Shown here in pieces: positions 48,871-58,230 of a DNA stretch of 63,320 bases; position 1 is the stretch's first letter; every line of letters begins with the position of its first letter. The notes beneath the pieces were generated by a model. It saw only the letters and a list, made by a program, of their open reading frames with translations, was not told the DNA's origin and did no database searches. Both the position numbers and the translations under genes were made by a program. The DNA is from a virus, in the IMG/VR virus record IMGVR_UViG_3300023178_000048, positions 1-63,320 of that record; one strand, 5' to 3'.

Positions 48871-51561
48871 CTACTGCGGAACAGTTACTAGCTCACCGAA
48901 ACCTTCTCTTTTATACACTGATCTTATCTTAGCTTCCCGTTCCTTGAGCTGGGCTTTTAATTTGTCTATCGTTTTCTGCGCGTCAGCTTTCTTATCTTTG
49001 TCTTCTATTACACCAAGCCTACTCGTTCGCTGGGCTATTTGTTCTTCTAGCGATTGAATGGTTTTATCCGTTGTCAGGGCTTTACTCAAAGCTGTACGTC
49101 TGGCTTCTTCCCTGCTAAGTCTCGCTTCGTTCGCACTCTGTTCGGCTCCTATTTTAGCCACATCACGTTGTGTCTGACCCTGCATAACTTGGCGTTCAGT
49201 CTGCATTCGTTGCTCGTATATGCCCATTGCGCGGTCAGCGTCCGCCTGAGCTTGTTTAACAGCCAAATCTCTATTCATACCAAGCTTATTGACATAGTAG
49301 TCAGACATAGTCTTAGCGTAACCAGCGCCCGCTTTCTTGAGATCAGTCTGAGCGGATAGCAACAGGCGTTTATTCTCACGGCCTTCTAGTCTACGATACT
49401 TATTAATATCGTTTTGGGCTTTTTCAATATCCATACGCCGGTCGTAAATTTTGTCGGCGCCCTTCTTGTACTCGGTTAAACCGGCGGTCATACCCGCCGC
49501 AATGTTTGCAAAGGCATTGGGGTCTTTACCGCCCATAGTTGTTAAGCCCGCCATCATGATGGCAAAACCAAAGTTCTGCTTCTCGTCTTTGTCGAGTTTA
49601 GCGCTACGCTCGCTCAGGCGCTTCATTTCTTCTTCGCCGTACACGCCTTCGTCTTTTATCTGCTGTTGAAGAGCAGATAGGTTATCCCTAGCTATCTCAA
49701 TCGGCATAGCGGCTGCGTCCATAACACTCTTATCCGCCGCTTTCATTTGATCCTCAAGCGGTTTTAGGACGGCAGCATAATTAGTTTCTGGCGGGAGAAT
49801 ACTCGCCGGGGACAAAGCTGGGCCAGCCGGTTTGGCGGGTTCAGCGGGTTCAGTCGGTTTAGCAACGCTCGGCGCCACGCCCTCTGCTTGTTCAGCGCCC
49901 GCTTTCATCCGCTCATAATCTTCTTGGGATACAGGTTTGTACGGAACCGCTGGTTGAGCTGGTGTGGCTGCAGCAGCTTCTGGTAGTGCTGCGATTCCTG
50001 CAGGGGGTGAAGACTCAGAAGCTAGTCCAAATGCTCCACCAAGTCGGGTATTACTCAGGACAGGTTTTGGTAAATTTTCTATCGCCCCCTGAGCCATACG
50101 AGGAAGAAACGCGGCAACGTCATAACCAATTTCGCTAAGTTTTTTGAATACTGCTTCCACTGCGGCGCGATCGCCAGTACGTTGAGCTTCAGCTATTGCA
50201 GCCCTAGCCTGTTCGTCTAGCTCTCTTTTAGCCATAACCTGACCGCCGGTAGGCGCATCAGCGCCCGGGATAACTCTAGGCGCAGGAACTTCGCCAGCGG
50301 CTCGGAACCCAATAATACCACCTTCGGCGGCAGAAACTACGGCGTCATCTGCTAAAGCAAGGGCTGGCAAGCCTCTCTCCATAGCATCTTCTTGAACCAC
50401 AGTCATCTGCGGTTGGGGTTGTTGGTTAGCAGCGGCAGCGAGACCTCGCAAGTTAGCCCTATCAGCCTTCTCCTGCTGCAGAATCATGTTAGCGTAGCTA
50501 ACTACATTTGGCTTTATGCTCTTATCTATTTGAGCGTCACTAAGTTTGTCTGCTACGGTATCTAACTCTACCGGGTTTAGGCTTCCTATACCTCCACCCT
50601 CTACAAAACTAGCAATACCGCCATCGGCGTAACCCGGAACCGAGCCACCTTCAGCAGCACCAAAAGTTTTATAAGCGCCATAGGCTGCAGTACCAGCACC
50701 CAACAACTGAGACAGCGGACTAGCACCGGGCTGCTGATAAATAGTTTGTGCAGTTTGACCAACTGGCACACCACGGATCATGTCGGCCATGAAGCCAAGC
50801 TGCTGATACGGGTACTGCTGTTGACGTAAGAAATCTTGGTAACCAATGTCGTAACCAGCTTGACGCAGCGCCTGTTGCTCTTTACCAACATCACGTTGCA
50901 GATTAATAATCCCTTGCTCTTGAGCAAATTGAGTCTGACCCAGCTGGCCAAGAGTGCTAGCCATTTGACCGGCTTGCCCCAAACCACGGAGACCCAACTC
51001 AGCACCGAACTGCTGTGCTTGACGAGCTTGCTCAAACGCAGCCTGAGAGCCTTTAGCTTGGATGTCGCCCATCTGCTGGGCCAAATTACGGTTGGCTTCA
51101 ATATCAGCAAACTGTGCACGAGTGCCACCAAACGCACCAGACTTAACGGCTTGCGACCCACGCTGGGTAGCGGCAATATCAGCTTGGCGCTGCGCTTCAC
51201 GCTTCTGGATGTCCACCACGTTCTGCATATATGGCGACATATACGCCTGCATAGAGCCGGGGTCGGTAGCCATCTGCCCGTATTGTTGGCCAGCCATTAA
51301 CGAACCAAGCCCAGCCGTACCAGCCATACCTGTAGCAGCACCGATTTGAGGAGCGACTTGCATAGCCCCAGCAGCCTGTTGGGCCTGCTCTTGCATAGGG
51401 GTAAACCCTGCTATGCGCTCGCCACCATAAGTTTGGTACGGTTGAGAGGTGAGCTCTTGCGTCTTAGCCAAAGTTTCTTTGGCATACGGTTTCGCCCAAT
51501 CCGGCAGTTCGGTAATTTGTGTTGCTGTTTGCTCTTGAGTGCCGCCACCACCACTAGCCAT
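48871..51561 (-). CDS. Internal virion / ejection-type protein, 896 aa
   Basis: Begins MASGGGGTQEQTATQITELP; the first 320 residues are Gln/Ala/Gly-rich helices with QQAAGAMQVAPQIGAATGMA, and the C-terminal half is helical and charged (ERSAKLDKDEKQNFGFAIMM). The middle carries GGSVPGYADGGIASFVEGGG. This composition is typical of ejection proteins that follow the tail genes in aquatic podoviruses. Role inferred. Confidence 0.75.
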   Translation of the reverse strand: MASGGGGTQEQTATQITELPDWAKPYAKETLAKTQELTSQPYQTYGGERIAGFTPMQEQAQQAAGAMQVAPQIGAATGMAGTAGLGSLMAGQQYGQMATDPGSMQAYMSPYMQNVVDIQKREAQRQADIAATQRGSQAVKSGAFGGTRAQFADIEANRNLAQQMGDIQAKGSQAAFEQARQAQQFGAELGLRGLGQAGQMASTLGQLGQTQFAQEQGIINLQRDVGKEQQALRQAGYDIGYQDFLRQQQYPYQQLGFMADMIRGVPVGQTAQTIYQQPGASPLSQLLGAGTAAYGAYKTFGAAEGGSVPGYADGGIASFVEGGGIGSLNPVELDTVADKLSDAQIDKSIKPNVVSYANMILQQEKADRANLRGLAAAANQQPQPQMTVVQEDAMERGLPALALADDAVVSAAEGGIIGFRAAGEVPAPRVIPGADAPTGGQVMAKRELDEQARAAIAEAQRTGDRAAVEAVFKKLSEIGYDVAAFLPRMAQGAIENLPKPVLSNTRLGGAFGLASESSPPAGIAALPEAAAATPAQPAVPYKPVSQEDYERMKAGAEQAEGVAPSVAKPTEPAEPAKPAGPALSPASILPPETNYAAVLKPLEDQMKAADKSVMDAAAMPIEIARDNLSALQQQIKDEGVYGEEEMKRLSERSAKLDKDEKQNFGFAIMMAGLTTMGGKDPNAFANIAAGMTAGLTEYKKGADKIYDRRMDIEKAQNDINKYRRLEGRENKRLLLSAQTDLKKAGAGYAKTMSDYYVNKLGMNRDLAVKQAQADADRAMGIYEQRMQTERQVMQGQTQRDVAKIGAEQSANEARLSREEARRTALSKALTTDKTIQSLEEQIAQRTSRLGVIEDKDKKADAQKTIDKLKAQLKEREAKIRSVYKREGFGELVTVPQ

Positions 51562-51563
51562 AA

Positions 51564-51986
51564 CTATTCCCCTAAGAATTTCTGGTACATAACTTCTTGT
51601 ACCTCAAAACCATGTTTCTTAGCAGTCATCCGCCAACCGGGGCGTCCGACGAATTCGATACCAGAACAGCCTGCATCCTTGGCAAAGCGCTCTAGCATCT
51701 CAAACATTTTGTCCTCCACATATTGCATGTGGTTTGGCTCCCCAGCGCAGTACTGAACTGTCAGCATTTTGCACTGCGGATATTGTTTCACTTCGGTTAT
51801 AACGTGCCCGTATATTGTATTGCCTTCGTGTGCAACAAACAAATACATTTGGCCATTTAGTATGAACCGAAGTATGTCGTCTACCCTTGCCCTGCCGCGA
51901 GTCCACTCTTCTGACTTCTGTAGATACGGCAAGAGGGCAGGGAGCACGTAGCTGACCTGCCCCGGGTAAACGAGAGACATCTCCAT
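51564..51986 (-). CDS. Small GNAT-type protein, 140 aa
   Basis: Begins MEMSLVYPGQVSYVLPALLP and contains the beta strands LFVAHEGNTIYGHVITEVKQ and MLTVQYCAGEPNHM, then EFVGRPGWRMTAKKHGFEVQ, the GNAT-like end. Such acyltransferase-like proteins often sit beside internal virion genes. The overlap with the 551-aa gene suggests coupled translation. Confidence 0.65.
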   Translation of the reverse strand: MEMSLVYPGQVSYVLPALLPYLQKSEEWTRGRARVDDILRFILNGQMYLFVAHEGNTIYGHVITEVKQYPQCKMLTVQYCAGEPNHMQYVEDKMFEMLERFAKDAGCSGIEFVGRPGWRMTAKKHGFEVQEVMYQKFLGE

Positions 51987-53641
51987 TAGGCACGCGCTAC
52001 CTTATCGGGATTGATTTGGCTCTGCTGACCGGATTTACCATGAGCAGCTTTGCGGACTCGGGCCATCAAGTTGTACAACTTCTTAGCGCCCTTCTCAACG
52101 TCCCCGCCACCCAGTCGGCGAACAGCCTCGGTTGGGACATAAGCCTCATCCTTAGCCACTCGTGCGGCCTGCTTACCCTCGATAGAGGTGGGGATAGAAT
52201 CGCTCATGCCGTCGCCCGGGCCGTCAATCTTCTCAGCACGTGGGGCACCAACTTTGGAAAGCATCTTGTTAAGAGCCATCAATCCGGCATCATTGCTGCC
52301 ATTGCCCAGCGCCGCGAGAACGTCGGCGGGAACAATAAACGAATCTTTCTTTAGACCGCTCTCTCTGTAGCTAAGGGCGCCGCCCTCTGATAGAGACATC
52401 AGACCACCACCGGCGACATTACGAGTCTTACGCTCGCCGTAGCTAAACCCGGGGTAGTAATTAACTTCTCTGGTGGAATAAGGCAACCCAGCTTCGCCTG
52501 CACCAAAACTCGCGCGTTGAGCAGCAATCTGCTCAGGGGTAGCCCTACCTAGAGTAAAGTCAGGATAGTAGTACTGCTCGGTATCTTTCTTGACTTCTTC
52601 CTCTTTATCGTCTTTCTTCAAAGCCGCAGAGACCATCGGGGCAGCAGCCATGCCGATGTCCATAGCGTTATCTTTTAAGAACCCGCCAATACCACCCGGA
52701 GTTTTACCAGCCAGCACATTTTGAATGCCCGTACCCATCTCACCTACACTTGCTCCGGCTTGGCCAATAGCTGCCTGCATCGGGGATTGAGTAGCAAAAC
52801 CACTTGAGTCACCCTGCGCCAAAGCTTGTTCTAAAGTGGGTACAGTAGGCTTAATTAGTTCTGGTGCGTATGTTACTGGGGGGGCCGTTCTAGGAAGGTC
52901 AGGTAAACTGGCGAGTTGTTGTTGAGCTGCGATCCGTTGTTGTGTACTAAAAGCGGGATTGAGGCTACGTTGGCTTACACGAGCCATTTCGGCAAGGGCG
53001 CCTTCTGGGTCTCTCATACGTTGAACAGGATCAAGAACGGATCCAAAACCGCCCACGTCCGCACTGGTGGAAAACCCACCCATTTGATTCAGCATAGAAG
53101 CGTCCGGCATAGCTGGAATTGCGGCTTTAGGCATTACAGCGGGAGCACCTTGCAACCCCGGTATCGGGGGCCTACCAGCCGCCGTAATAGCCGCATTAGC
53201 CTGAGGAGCAGCGGATGCTGCGGGACTAACACTTGGTGCTGCAGTTGCTGCACCTGCCCCCATCAAAGACTGACCCAGCCCGTAGCCACCGAAAGCGCCA
53301 AGACCGGCCATCAAGCCTTGCTCCATATCACCCGTAACAAGCCCAGTCAAACCGCCAATGGTCAGAGAACTCATAAGAGGGCTACCGAAAAGCGTGCCCA
53401 TAATCCCACCCATACCGGCTAAGCTCGGAGCCATAGCCCCTGCAATGGTGGGCAACAAAGATGCCAAGAAGAACGCCTCAGGCTGTCCAGTCTCGGGGTT
53501 AATTGTCAACGTACCACCGTTTGCTTCGGCCATGCGTTGGAGTGCAGCGACCTCGCCCGGGGTCATGTGAACGAGCATGGAGTCGCCGTTTCGGCCCTGT
53601 GACCGGACGGCCTCGGCGATGGGGTGTAGGCTCATGTTCAT
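51986..53641 (-). CDS. Internal virion-type protein, 551 aa
   Basis: Starts MNMSLHPIAEAVRSQGRNGD with SMLVHMTPGEVAALQRMAEA; a Gly/Met/Ala-rich hydrophobic region (residues about 60-140) and a long low-complexity Ala/Pro part. The C-terminal part has SYRESGLKKDSFIVPADVLA and EAYVPTEAVRRLGGGDVEKG. Layout as in ejection proteins preceding the larger ones. No enzymatic motif found. Confidence 0.7.
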   Translation of the reverse strand: MNMSLHPIAEAVRSQGRNGDSMLVHMTPGEVAALQRMAEANGGTLTINPETGQPEAFFLASLLPTIAGAMAPSLAGMGGIMGTLFGSPLMSSLTIGGLTGLVTGDMEQGLMAGLGAFGGYGLGQSLMGAGAATAAPSVSPAASAAPQANAAITAAGRPPIPGLQGAPAVMPKAAIPAMPDASMLNQMGGFSTSADVGGFGSVLDPVQRMRDPEGALAEMARVSQRSLNPAFSTQQRIAAQQQLASLPDLPRTAPPVTYAPELIKPTVPTLEQALAQGDSSGFATQSPMQAAIGQAGASVGEMGTGIQNVLAGKTPGGIGGFLKDNAMDIGMAAAPMVSAALKKDDKEEEVKKDTEQYYYPDFTLGRATPEQIAAQRASFGAGEAGLPYSTREVNYYPGFSYGERKTRNVAGGGLMSLSEGGALSYRESGLKKDSFIVPADVLAALGNGSNDAGLMALNKMLSKVGAPRAEKIDGPGDGMSDSIPTSIEGKQAARVAKDEAYVPTEAVRRLGGGDVEKGAKKLYNLMARVRKAAHGKSGQQSQINPDKVARA

Positions 53642-53661
53642 AGTGCTTTTATTTTAATGTG

Positions 53662-54312
53662 TCAAGGGGGTGTAGGCAATGGGTCTGGCACTGGAGCGAT
53701 AAAGTTCACAGCCAGTACGGATGACGAAATGCCCGGGTGGGGGGTTGAGGCGGCTTCTGCCGTCAGGGTGACGTCGAGGTCAGAAGCACCCCAGTAAATT
53801 TCGAGGTACTGCCCAGCCGTCATGTCGATGTTGAAGTTCCAGCTCACCGAACGGTAGTGGTTGTTGGTTTCTAAGGTGTAAGCCCTAGTAGAGTAGCCAA
53901 TCGGCGTACCATTTCTTACCAACCAAATCCAAACTGTTTTAGCGCTAGCGTTTGTGCTTAAAAGCTGCCCGCTATATTGGAAGTTATAAATACCGCTAAT
54001 CCCGATCTCTATGCGGGACGGGTTCGTGGCGTTTCTATCTACAGCATTGTTCAGGTAGGTATTGTTATAAACTATTGGGTAGCCTGTATTAATAATCGCG
54101 AGCGTTTGGGATGCTGTATTAAAAAACAGCCCATTGGGGCAGTCCACGTACTGACCGCCGTTAACCCCGGTAACAGAAGATACTAAATTATTTAGGCGGT
54201 TAAAGTACAGACGCAGCACGTTACTGTACTGATCCATCTCTTGCTGGCTATACGCATCCCCAGCTGAAGGTAGTCGAGGCGGTGCAACACCATCTAACAG
54301 CACTCTAGCCAT
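53662..54312 (-). CDS. Tail-associated structural protein, 216 aa
   Basis: Helical N-terminus (residues 15-45, SQQEMDQYSNVLRLYFNRLN) followed by a beta-rich half with TAEAASTPHPGISSS. This resembles small fibre or tail-tip proteins that attach through an N-terminal trimeric helix. Placed directly after the gp10-like tail protein. Role inferred. Confidence 0.6.
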   Translation of the reverse strand: MARVLLDGVAPPRLPSAGDAYSQQEMDQYSNVLRLYFNRLNNLVSSVTGVNGGQYVDCPNGLFFNTASQTLAIINTGYPIVYNNTYLNNAVDRNATNPSRIEIGISGIYNFQYSGQLLSTNASAKTVWIWLVRNGTPIGYSTRAYTLETNNHYRSVSWNFNIDMTAGQYLEIYWGASDLDVTLTAEAASTPHPGISSSVLAVNFIAPVPDPLPTPP

Positions 54313-56513
54313 TAGCGACGCCCATCTGGTTTCAGGTTAATGCGCGGCACGCCAAGTTGCCACTGGGTTCCAAGTGTGTTTGACTCGATCTTGAACGCCA
54401 TCTGACGGCCACGCACACGGATCGGTAACTGGTCAGTAAATCTCTGCACCTCGTACTGACGGGTCGTTGTGTAGTTATTAGCGCTAACCACATCCCCTGT
54501 TTCAGCCGTGCCGTAGTTACTGCCCGGATATTGGCGTGGGGTCAAGCTGACTGTTACTTGAGGCGCAGCAGTGGTAGAGCCATCAAACTTAACATCAGGA
54601 ATCATGCGCCAGCCATACTGGAACTGATACCCATCTGCTAAATCAAAATCCGCAGACGTAATATAGGCCGTCATGGCGCTACCATCGGCATCAACCCCGC
54701 TCTCATGGTTGTATAACTCACCATTGACACCAGCATAGCCAGTAGCCACCGGGTTATTACGCAATGGGGTATCGAGCCACGCGGTGCGGTCTAGATTGCC
54801 GTAGTACCAAATCTTGTCGGTGTAGTTAAACACAACATAGCGGTCAATTGTGTTTGATCCTTCAGAACAGTAAAACCACCAAATTTCGTCAAAACCTTCA
54901 TTGGTAGTGGCAAACACCTGAGAATGCTGATCCTTGTTAATGTTGTAAAACACCCACTGCCATAACGGGCAAGGCAGCGTATTTACTCGACCATCATAGT
55001 AATAGAACTTGTCTTCACCCATCCAGAAGGTCAGGTTAGAAGCAGTGGCTACGGCGTTTGGCCCGACAATAGATATGTTTGCACCAACTTGCTGAAAGCC
55101 CCACACATACGGAGCGCCGAGGTACTGCATAGAGTACACAGCGGCGTCGGTAAAGACCAAAATCTCTTGGCGCTGTGGTTTGATCGCAACAATTTCAGAC
55201 CCAGCCGAGAGCGTAAAACTACCCGCTTGGTTAGTGACAGCGGGTGTCCATGTGGCGTAATCTTCTTGATCCGACCAACGCACCAGCAACGGATTCAACG
55301 TGGTATCAAAGTAATCATTACAACCAAATGCGATAACAAAGCGCGACGAATCGCTTACATGCACTATGTTGCACTTGCTGGGGCAACTGGTATCAGTCGT
55401 CCAGTACGCCACGCCTTCTTGTGTATTAGTGTTTGTTGACGACAGAATCTGAGCGCGTGTATATGTAGCCGTGGCTGACGATGGCACCCACAAATATAGA
55501 GCGCCCCCGCGCGCATTAAATATAAGCCGCTCGCCAAAGTTAATCTGGCTCCATAAGCGTAATGGCGCAGAAACAAGCGCAATGGACGACGATTGCCCCC
55601 ATCCAGTCCAATCGCTTGTGACTTGAGTAACCGTGGCCCCAGAACTATGAGAAGCCGCCGATGTTCCAAGTGCGCCACGAGTACACGGATCAAACGTGTT
55701 GCCAGCTATGCCGGTGTAAGTAATTAACTCAGAGTCAATAATTATCGTTCCAGAACCATCAAAGTCCGCTGTGCTGGTCACCGCGATAGTGGTATCCGAA
55801 TCGTTTAAAGCACCATTTAACGTAGTAACAGTAGTGCCGGTAACCGACCCGCCCCAAGTTCCCGCGCCAAAACCGTTTAAACTTACCCCAACATCGTTAC
55901 CGCTGTTAATCTGGAAAGCGGCGGTTATAGAGGTGCCACCACCCGGAGAGTTACCGGCATCAGTTGTGTTAGCCGTAGTAGAGACCGTGATAGTGAAGTT
56001 GTTTGAATCTACGTAGGTTACTTGGTGTTCAGCATTGAGGATGACATCGGTAATACTGCCACCAAGCCCAGCAGCACCACTAAACGTAACAAAGTCGCCA
56101 GTTTGGGCATTGTGCCCCGTAATATTTACATTGATGATCGACGAGTTATTCGTGGCAGTAAAGCAGTTATCTGTATCAGGAGAGGTGAACGTAGCACGCA
56201 ACGGCGTGATGTCATACAAATATCCGTCGGTGGAATCTTGTATATAAAATTTAAGGTTTGTGCCAAGGCCGAGTAGATTGTTCCCTTTTAGGGTAATCCA
56301 GTTCCACAGCGAACGACAAACACCCCAAAACCTCCCAGTCGGCGGAGTCAGCGTAGCGTCAAGCGGGCCGCCATCTTTTGTCCAGCCACCAATCTTCTCA
56401 GGCAAACCACCACGAAAACGCACTTTATCGCACTCAAACCATGCACCTTCATTAGATAAAGTGGTGGCGTTACGTCTTACACCGGGTTGAAATTTAAGCG
56501 CTTGTAATGGCAT
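54312..56513 (-). CDS. Tail tube / gp10-like tail protein, 733 aa
   Basis: Begins MPLQALKFQPGVRRNATTLS and EGAWFECDKVRFRGGLPEKI, GGW, a pattern I recognise for the large tail hub/gp10-like stabilising proteins of short-tailed phages. Beta-propeller-like repeats follow (FVIAFGCNDYFDTTLNPLLV, EIVAIKPQRQEILVFTDAAV). It ends with NTLGTQWQLGVPRINLKPDG. Probably closes the tail after the adaptors. Confidence 0.75.
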   Translation of the reverse strand: MPLQALKFQPGVRRNATTLSNEGAWFECDKVRFRGGLPEKIGGWTKDGGPLDATLTPPTGRFWGVCRSLWNWITLKGNNLLGLGTNLKFYIQDSTDGYLYDITPLRATFTSPDTDNCFTATNNSSIINVNITGHNAQTGDFVTFSGAAGLGGSITDVILNAEHQVTYVDSNNFTITVSTTANTTDAGNSPGGGTSITAAFQINSGNDVGVSLNGFGAGTWGGSVTGTTVTTLNGALNDSDTTIAVTSTADFDGSGTIIIDSELITYTGIAGNTFDPCTRGALGTSAASHSSGATVTQVTSDWTGWGQSSSIALVSAPLRLWSQINFGERLIFNARGGALYLWVPSSATATYTRAQILSSTNTNTQEGVAYWTTDTSCPSKCNIVHVSDSSRFVIAFGCNDYFDTTLNPLLVRWSDQEDYATWTPAVTNQAGSFTLSAGSEIVAIKPQRQEILVFTDAAVYSMQYLGAPYVWGFQQVGANISIVGPNAVATASNLTFWMGEDKFYYYDGRVNTLPCPLWQWVFYNINKDQHSQVFATTNEGFDEIWWFYCSEGSNTIDRYVVFNYTDKIWYYGNLDRTAWLDTPLRNNPVATGYAGVNGELYNHESGVDADGSAMTAYITSADFDLADGYQFQYGWRMIPDVKFDGSTTAAPQVTVSLTPRQYPGSNYGTAETGDVVSANNYTTTRQYEVQRFTDQLPIRVRGRQMAFKIESNTLGTQWQLGVPRINLKPDGRR

Positions 56514-56696
56514 TTAAGATCCCCGAACACGCACATCAGAGTAGCACGCAGCTACAAACGGCGTCGATTTGTCAAGGTTAATTTCTCTTACCAATTCCAT
56601 ACATTTCTTTTCGTCAGGCACTTCCAACTTATGCGCCACCTGCAATGAATTCCCCGGGCCAGCCACGAAGATAAGCACTGCAATGATGGTGTTCAT
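56514..56696 (-). CDS. Small secreted-type protein of the lysis region, 60 aa
   Basis: N-terminal hydrophobic segment MNTIIAVLIFVAGPGNSLQV can serve as signal or membrane anchor, followed by a short charged domain with two Cys (EKKCMELVREINLDK ... AACYSDVRV). It directly follows the endolysin. A spanin role is possible by position only. Confidence 0.55.
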   Translation of the reverse strand: MNTIIAVLIFVAGPGNSLQVAHKLEVPDEKKCMELVREINLDKSTPFVAACYSDVRVRGS

Positions 56697-57148
56697 TACA
56701 TAAGCTCAAAGTGTGGCCCGTCAATAAACGGGCGTTTGCCTTGCGACCTACGCAGGTCGATGTATGTGGTCATGGCGTCTTCCATCTTGCCCTGCCACGT
56801 GCCAATATCGTCAATGTGCCAAGCGCCGCCCCAGCGGACAGTAACCCCGTGCTCTTTGGCAGCAGCAGCCATAGCGTCGGCTATGTCGTCATAAAGATTT
56901 AATTCCCACGACACCCGGCCCGATATATAGGCTACTAAGTCCACAGCCAAGCCGTCGATATGCTTGGATTTCATGGTTTTGCTAGCGCCGCGAGCGACGA
57001 GTTCCATCTGACGGGGCACCGAGCGCAGACCTTCGGACACACCGAAATCTACCTTAGTCAATTGGATAGCACGTTTAACGACCACGACGAGGCTATCTTC
57101 TACCCCCTCAAGCCGTTCTAAGCTGCGCTGCGATAGCTCAAAGCTCAT
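56696..57148 (-). CDS. Endolysin, M15 peptidase family, 150 aa
   Basis: Zinc ligands S-K-H63-I-D-G-L-A-V-D70 (HIDGLAVDL) and H146 in DGPHFEL, matching L-alanyl-D-glutamate / D-Ala-D-Ala peptidases of the M15 family. VSEGLRS precedes. It cleaves peptidoglycan stem peptides after holin opening. ATGA-coupled to the holin gene. No signal peptide. Confidence 0.9.
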   Translation of the reverse strand: MSFELSQRSLERLEGVEDSLVVVVKRAIQLTKVDFGVSEGLRSVPRQMELVARGASKTMKSKHIDGLAVDLVAYISGRVSWELNLYDDIADAMAAAAKEHGVTVRWGGAWHIDDIGTWQGKMEDAMTTYIDLRRSQGKRPFIDGPHFELM

Positions 57149-57540
57149 TTGGTCAACCCCTTTTGCTTTTCATAGGTACGGAGACCCCCCAAACCAAGCA
57201 TGCCTAACAACACCGTCATGAGGCTGTCCATGTCGAACGCAGGCAGTGCTGGGAGTGTAACTCCGAAGTACGCAGTTGTAAAGATTACGAGTGGTTGTAA
57301 CACAAAGTGCCACGCTAGGGCAACCCCGCATGTCCACCCCACAAAAGGACGCCACCCAGATACAAAAACCGACCGGTGGGACGCCTCTGCCTTATTGACC
57401 TCAAGCTGCCCCACTGCCAGCTCTTGGGCGTGCTTTTCCGACATTGTGGCGATCTCATGCGCCAGCTTTGCCTTTTGGTCTTTGTCCTCGATAAACTTGT
57501 CCAGCAAACCCGTCACCGGGCCAATCAGAGCACTAAGCAT
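57145..57540 (-). CDS. Holin-type membrane protein, 131 aa
   Basis: Start at MLSALIGPVTGLLDKF (ATG 57538-57540), with GGAGG 6 bases upstream. Charged N-terminal helix, then three hydrophobic segments (VFVSGWRPFVGWTCGVALAW, LQPLVIFTTAYFGVTLPALP, LMTVLLGMLGLGGL) ending TYEKQKGLTK. This matches three-TM phage holins (GTA-holin type). It overlaps the 72-aa gene by 8 bases and the endolysin by 4. Confidence 0.85.
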   Translation of the reverse strand: MLSALIGPVTGLLDKFIEDKDQKAKLAHEIATMSEKHAQELAVGQLEVNKAEASHRSVFVSGWRPFVGWTCGVALAWHFVLQPLVIFTTAYFGVTLPALPAFDMDSLMTVLLGMLGLGGLRTYEKQKGLTK

Positions 57541-57751
57541 CTTTGCCTCCCTGCATCTTCGGGCCGCTGTTGACATACAAGCCAAACCACGCCGCGCCAG
57601 CGCCCACAATCACAGACACAAACCCGGCTTGGGCATTGGTCGGATCGGGCAGCTCCATGAACCACGTACAGGTCTTATAGAAGACCAACATGTAACTCAA
57701 AATTAGTAACCTCGGTACGATGCGCCAAGCGTCTAGATCTTTAGCCGTCAT
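57533..57751 (-). CDS. Second small membrane protein of the lysis cassette, 72 aa
   Basis: Two membrane segments (VPRLLILSYMLVFYKTCTWF and AGFVSVIVGAGAAWFGLYVN) and a short basic C-terminus. Directly upstream of the three-TM holin, so it may be the main holin, a co-holin or an antiholin. ATGA overlap with the upstream gene. Confidence 0.7.
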   Translation of the reverse strand: MTAKDLDAWRIVPRLLILSYMLVFYKTCTWFMELPDPTNAQAGFVSVIVGAGAAWFGLYVNSGPKMQGGKDA

Positions 57752-58230
57752 ACTTTCCCCACCATCTCAAAGAATATCATCACCAGCCAAGCCAAAGCGG
57801 CTAATAGCGCAGCAATAAGCCCGGTGTAGAAAACAGCAAGAAAAAACTCCTGCCGCTTATGCTTCTGTAGTAACTCAACCCGCTTGCGCTCCATCGCAAT
57901 CTTTTCCCGCTGGCGCATCATCTCAAGGTACGTCTCTTGCCCATAGCGCAGAATGATCATGCTGCGGAGCTCGCGCTCCATCTCGCCCAGCTTCTGCCGC
58001 TGCACCACAAGCTGTAGTGCCTCTTCTTCCACCGATCCAGCAGATAGCAGCTTCTTAAATATCGGTGGGTTTTTGGCTTTTTCTTCTGCCTTGGCTATGT
58101 CGGCCTTAGCCCCACAAAACTTACCAATATAGAGCGCGACATCCTCAATCTCACGCCCAACTTCCACCGCCTTTTTGATGGTGTTAAACGCCGTCGTGGC
58201 GACGGTAAAGGCGGTGATTGGGTCGATCAT
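57748..58230 (-). CDS. Membrane-anchored helical protein, 160 aa
   Basis: Long charged helices (residues 15-130; EEEALQLVVQRQKLGEMERE, RKRVELLQKHKRQEFF) and one C-terminal membrane segment (AVFYTGLIAALLAALAWLVM). I recall this type just before holins in aquatic phages. It may act in lysis timing or in the virion. One start is clear; the end overlaps the two-TM gene. Confidence 0.7.
   Translation of the reverse strand: MIDPITAFTVATTAFNTIKKAVEVGREIEDVALYIGKFCGAKADIAKAEEKAKNPPIFKKLLSAGSVEEEALQLVVQRQKLGEMERELRSMIILRYGQETYLEMMRQREKIAMERKRVELLQKHKRQEFFLAVFYTGLIAALLAALAWLVMIFFEMVGKV

Noticed and set aside
53640-53665. TTGACA-N17-TATGAA leftward promoter at the 551-aa gene
   Set aside because: The -10 would overlap the start codon and the -35 overlaps the end of the upstream gene, so it is probably chance.
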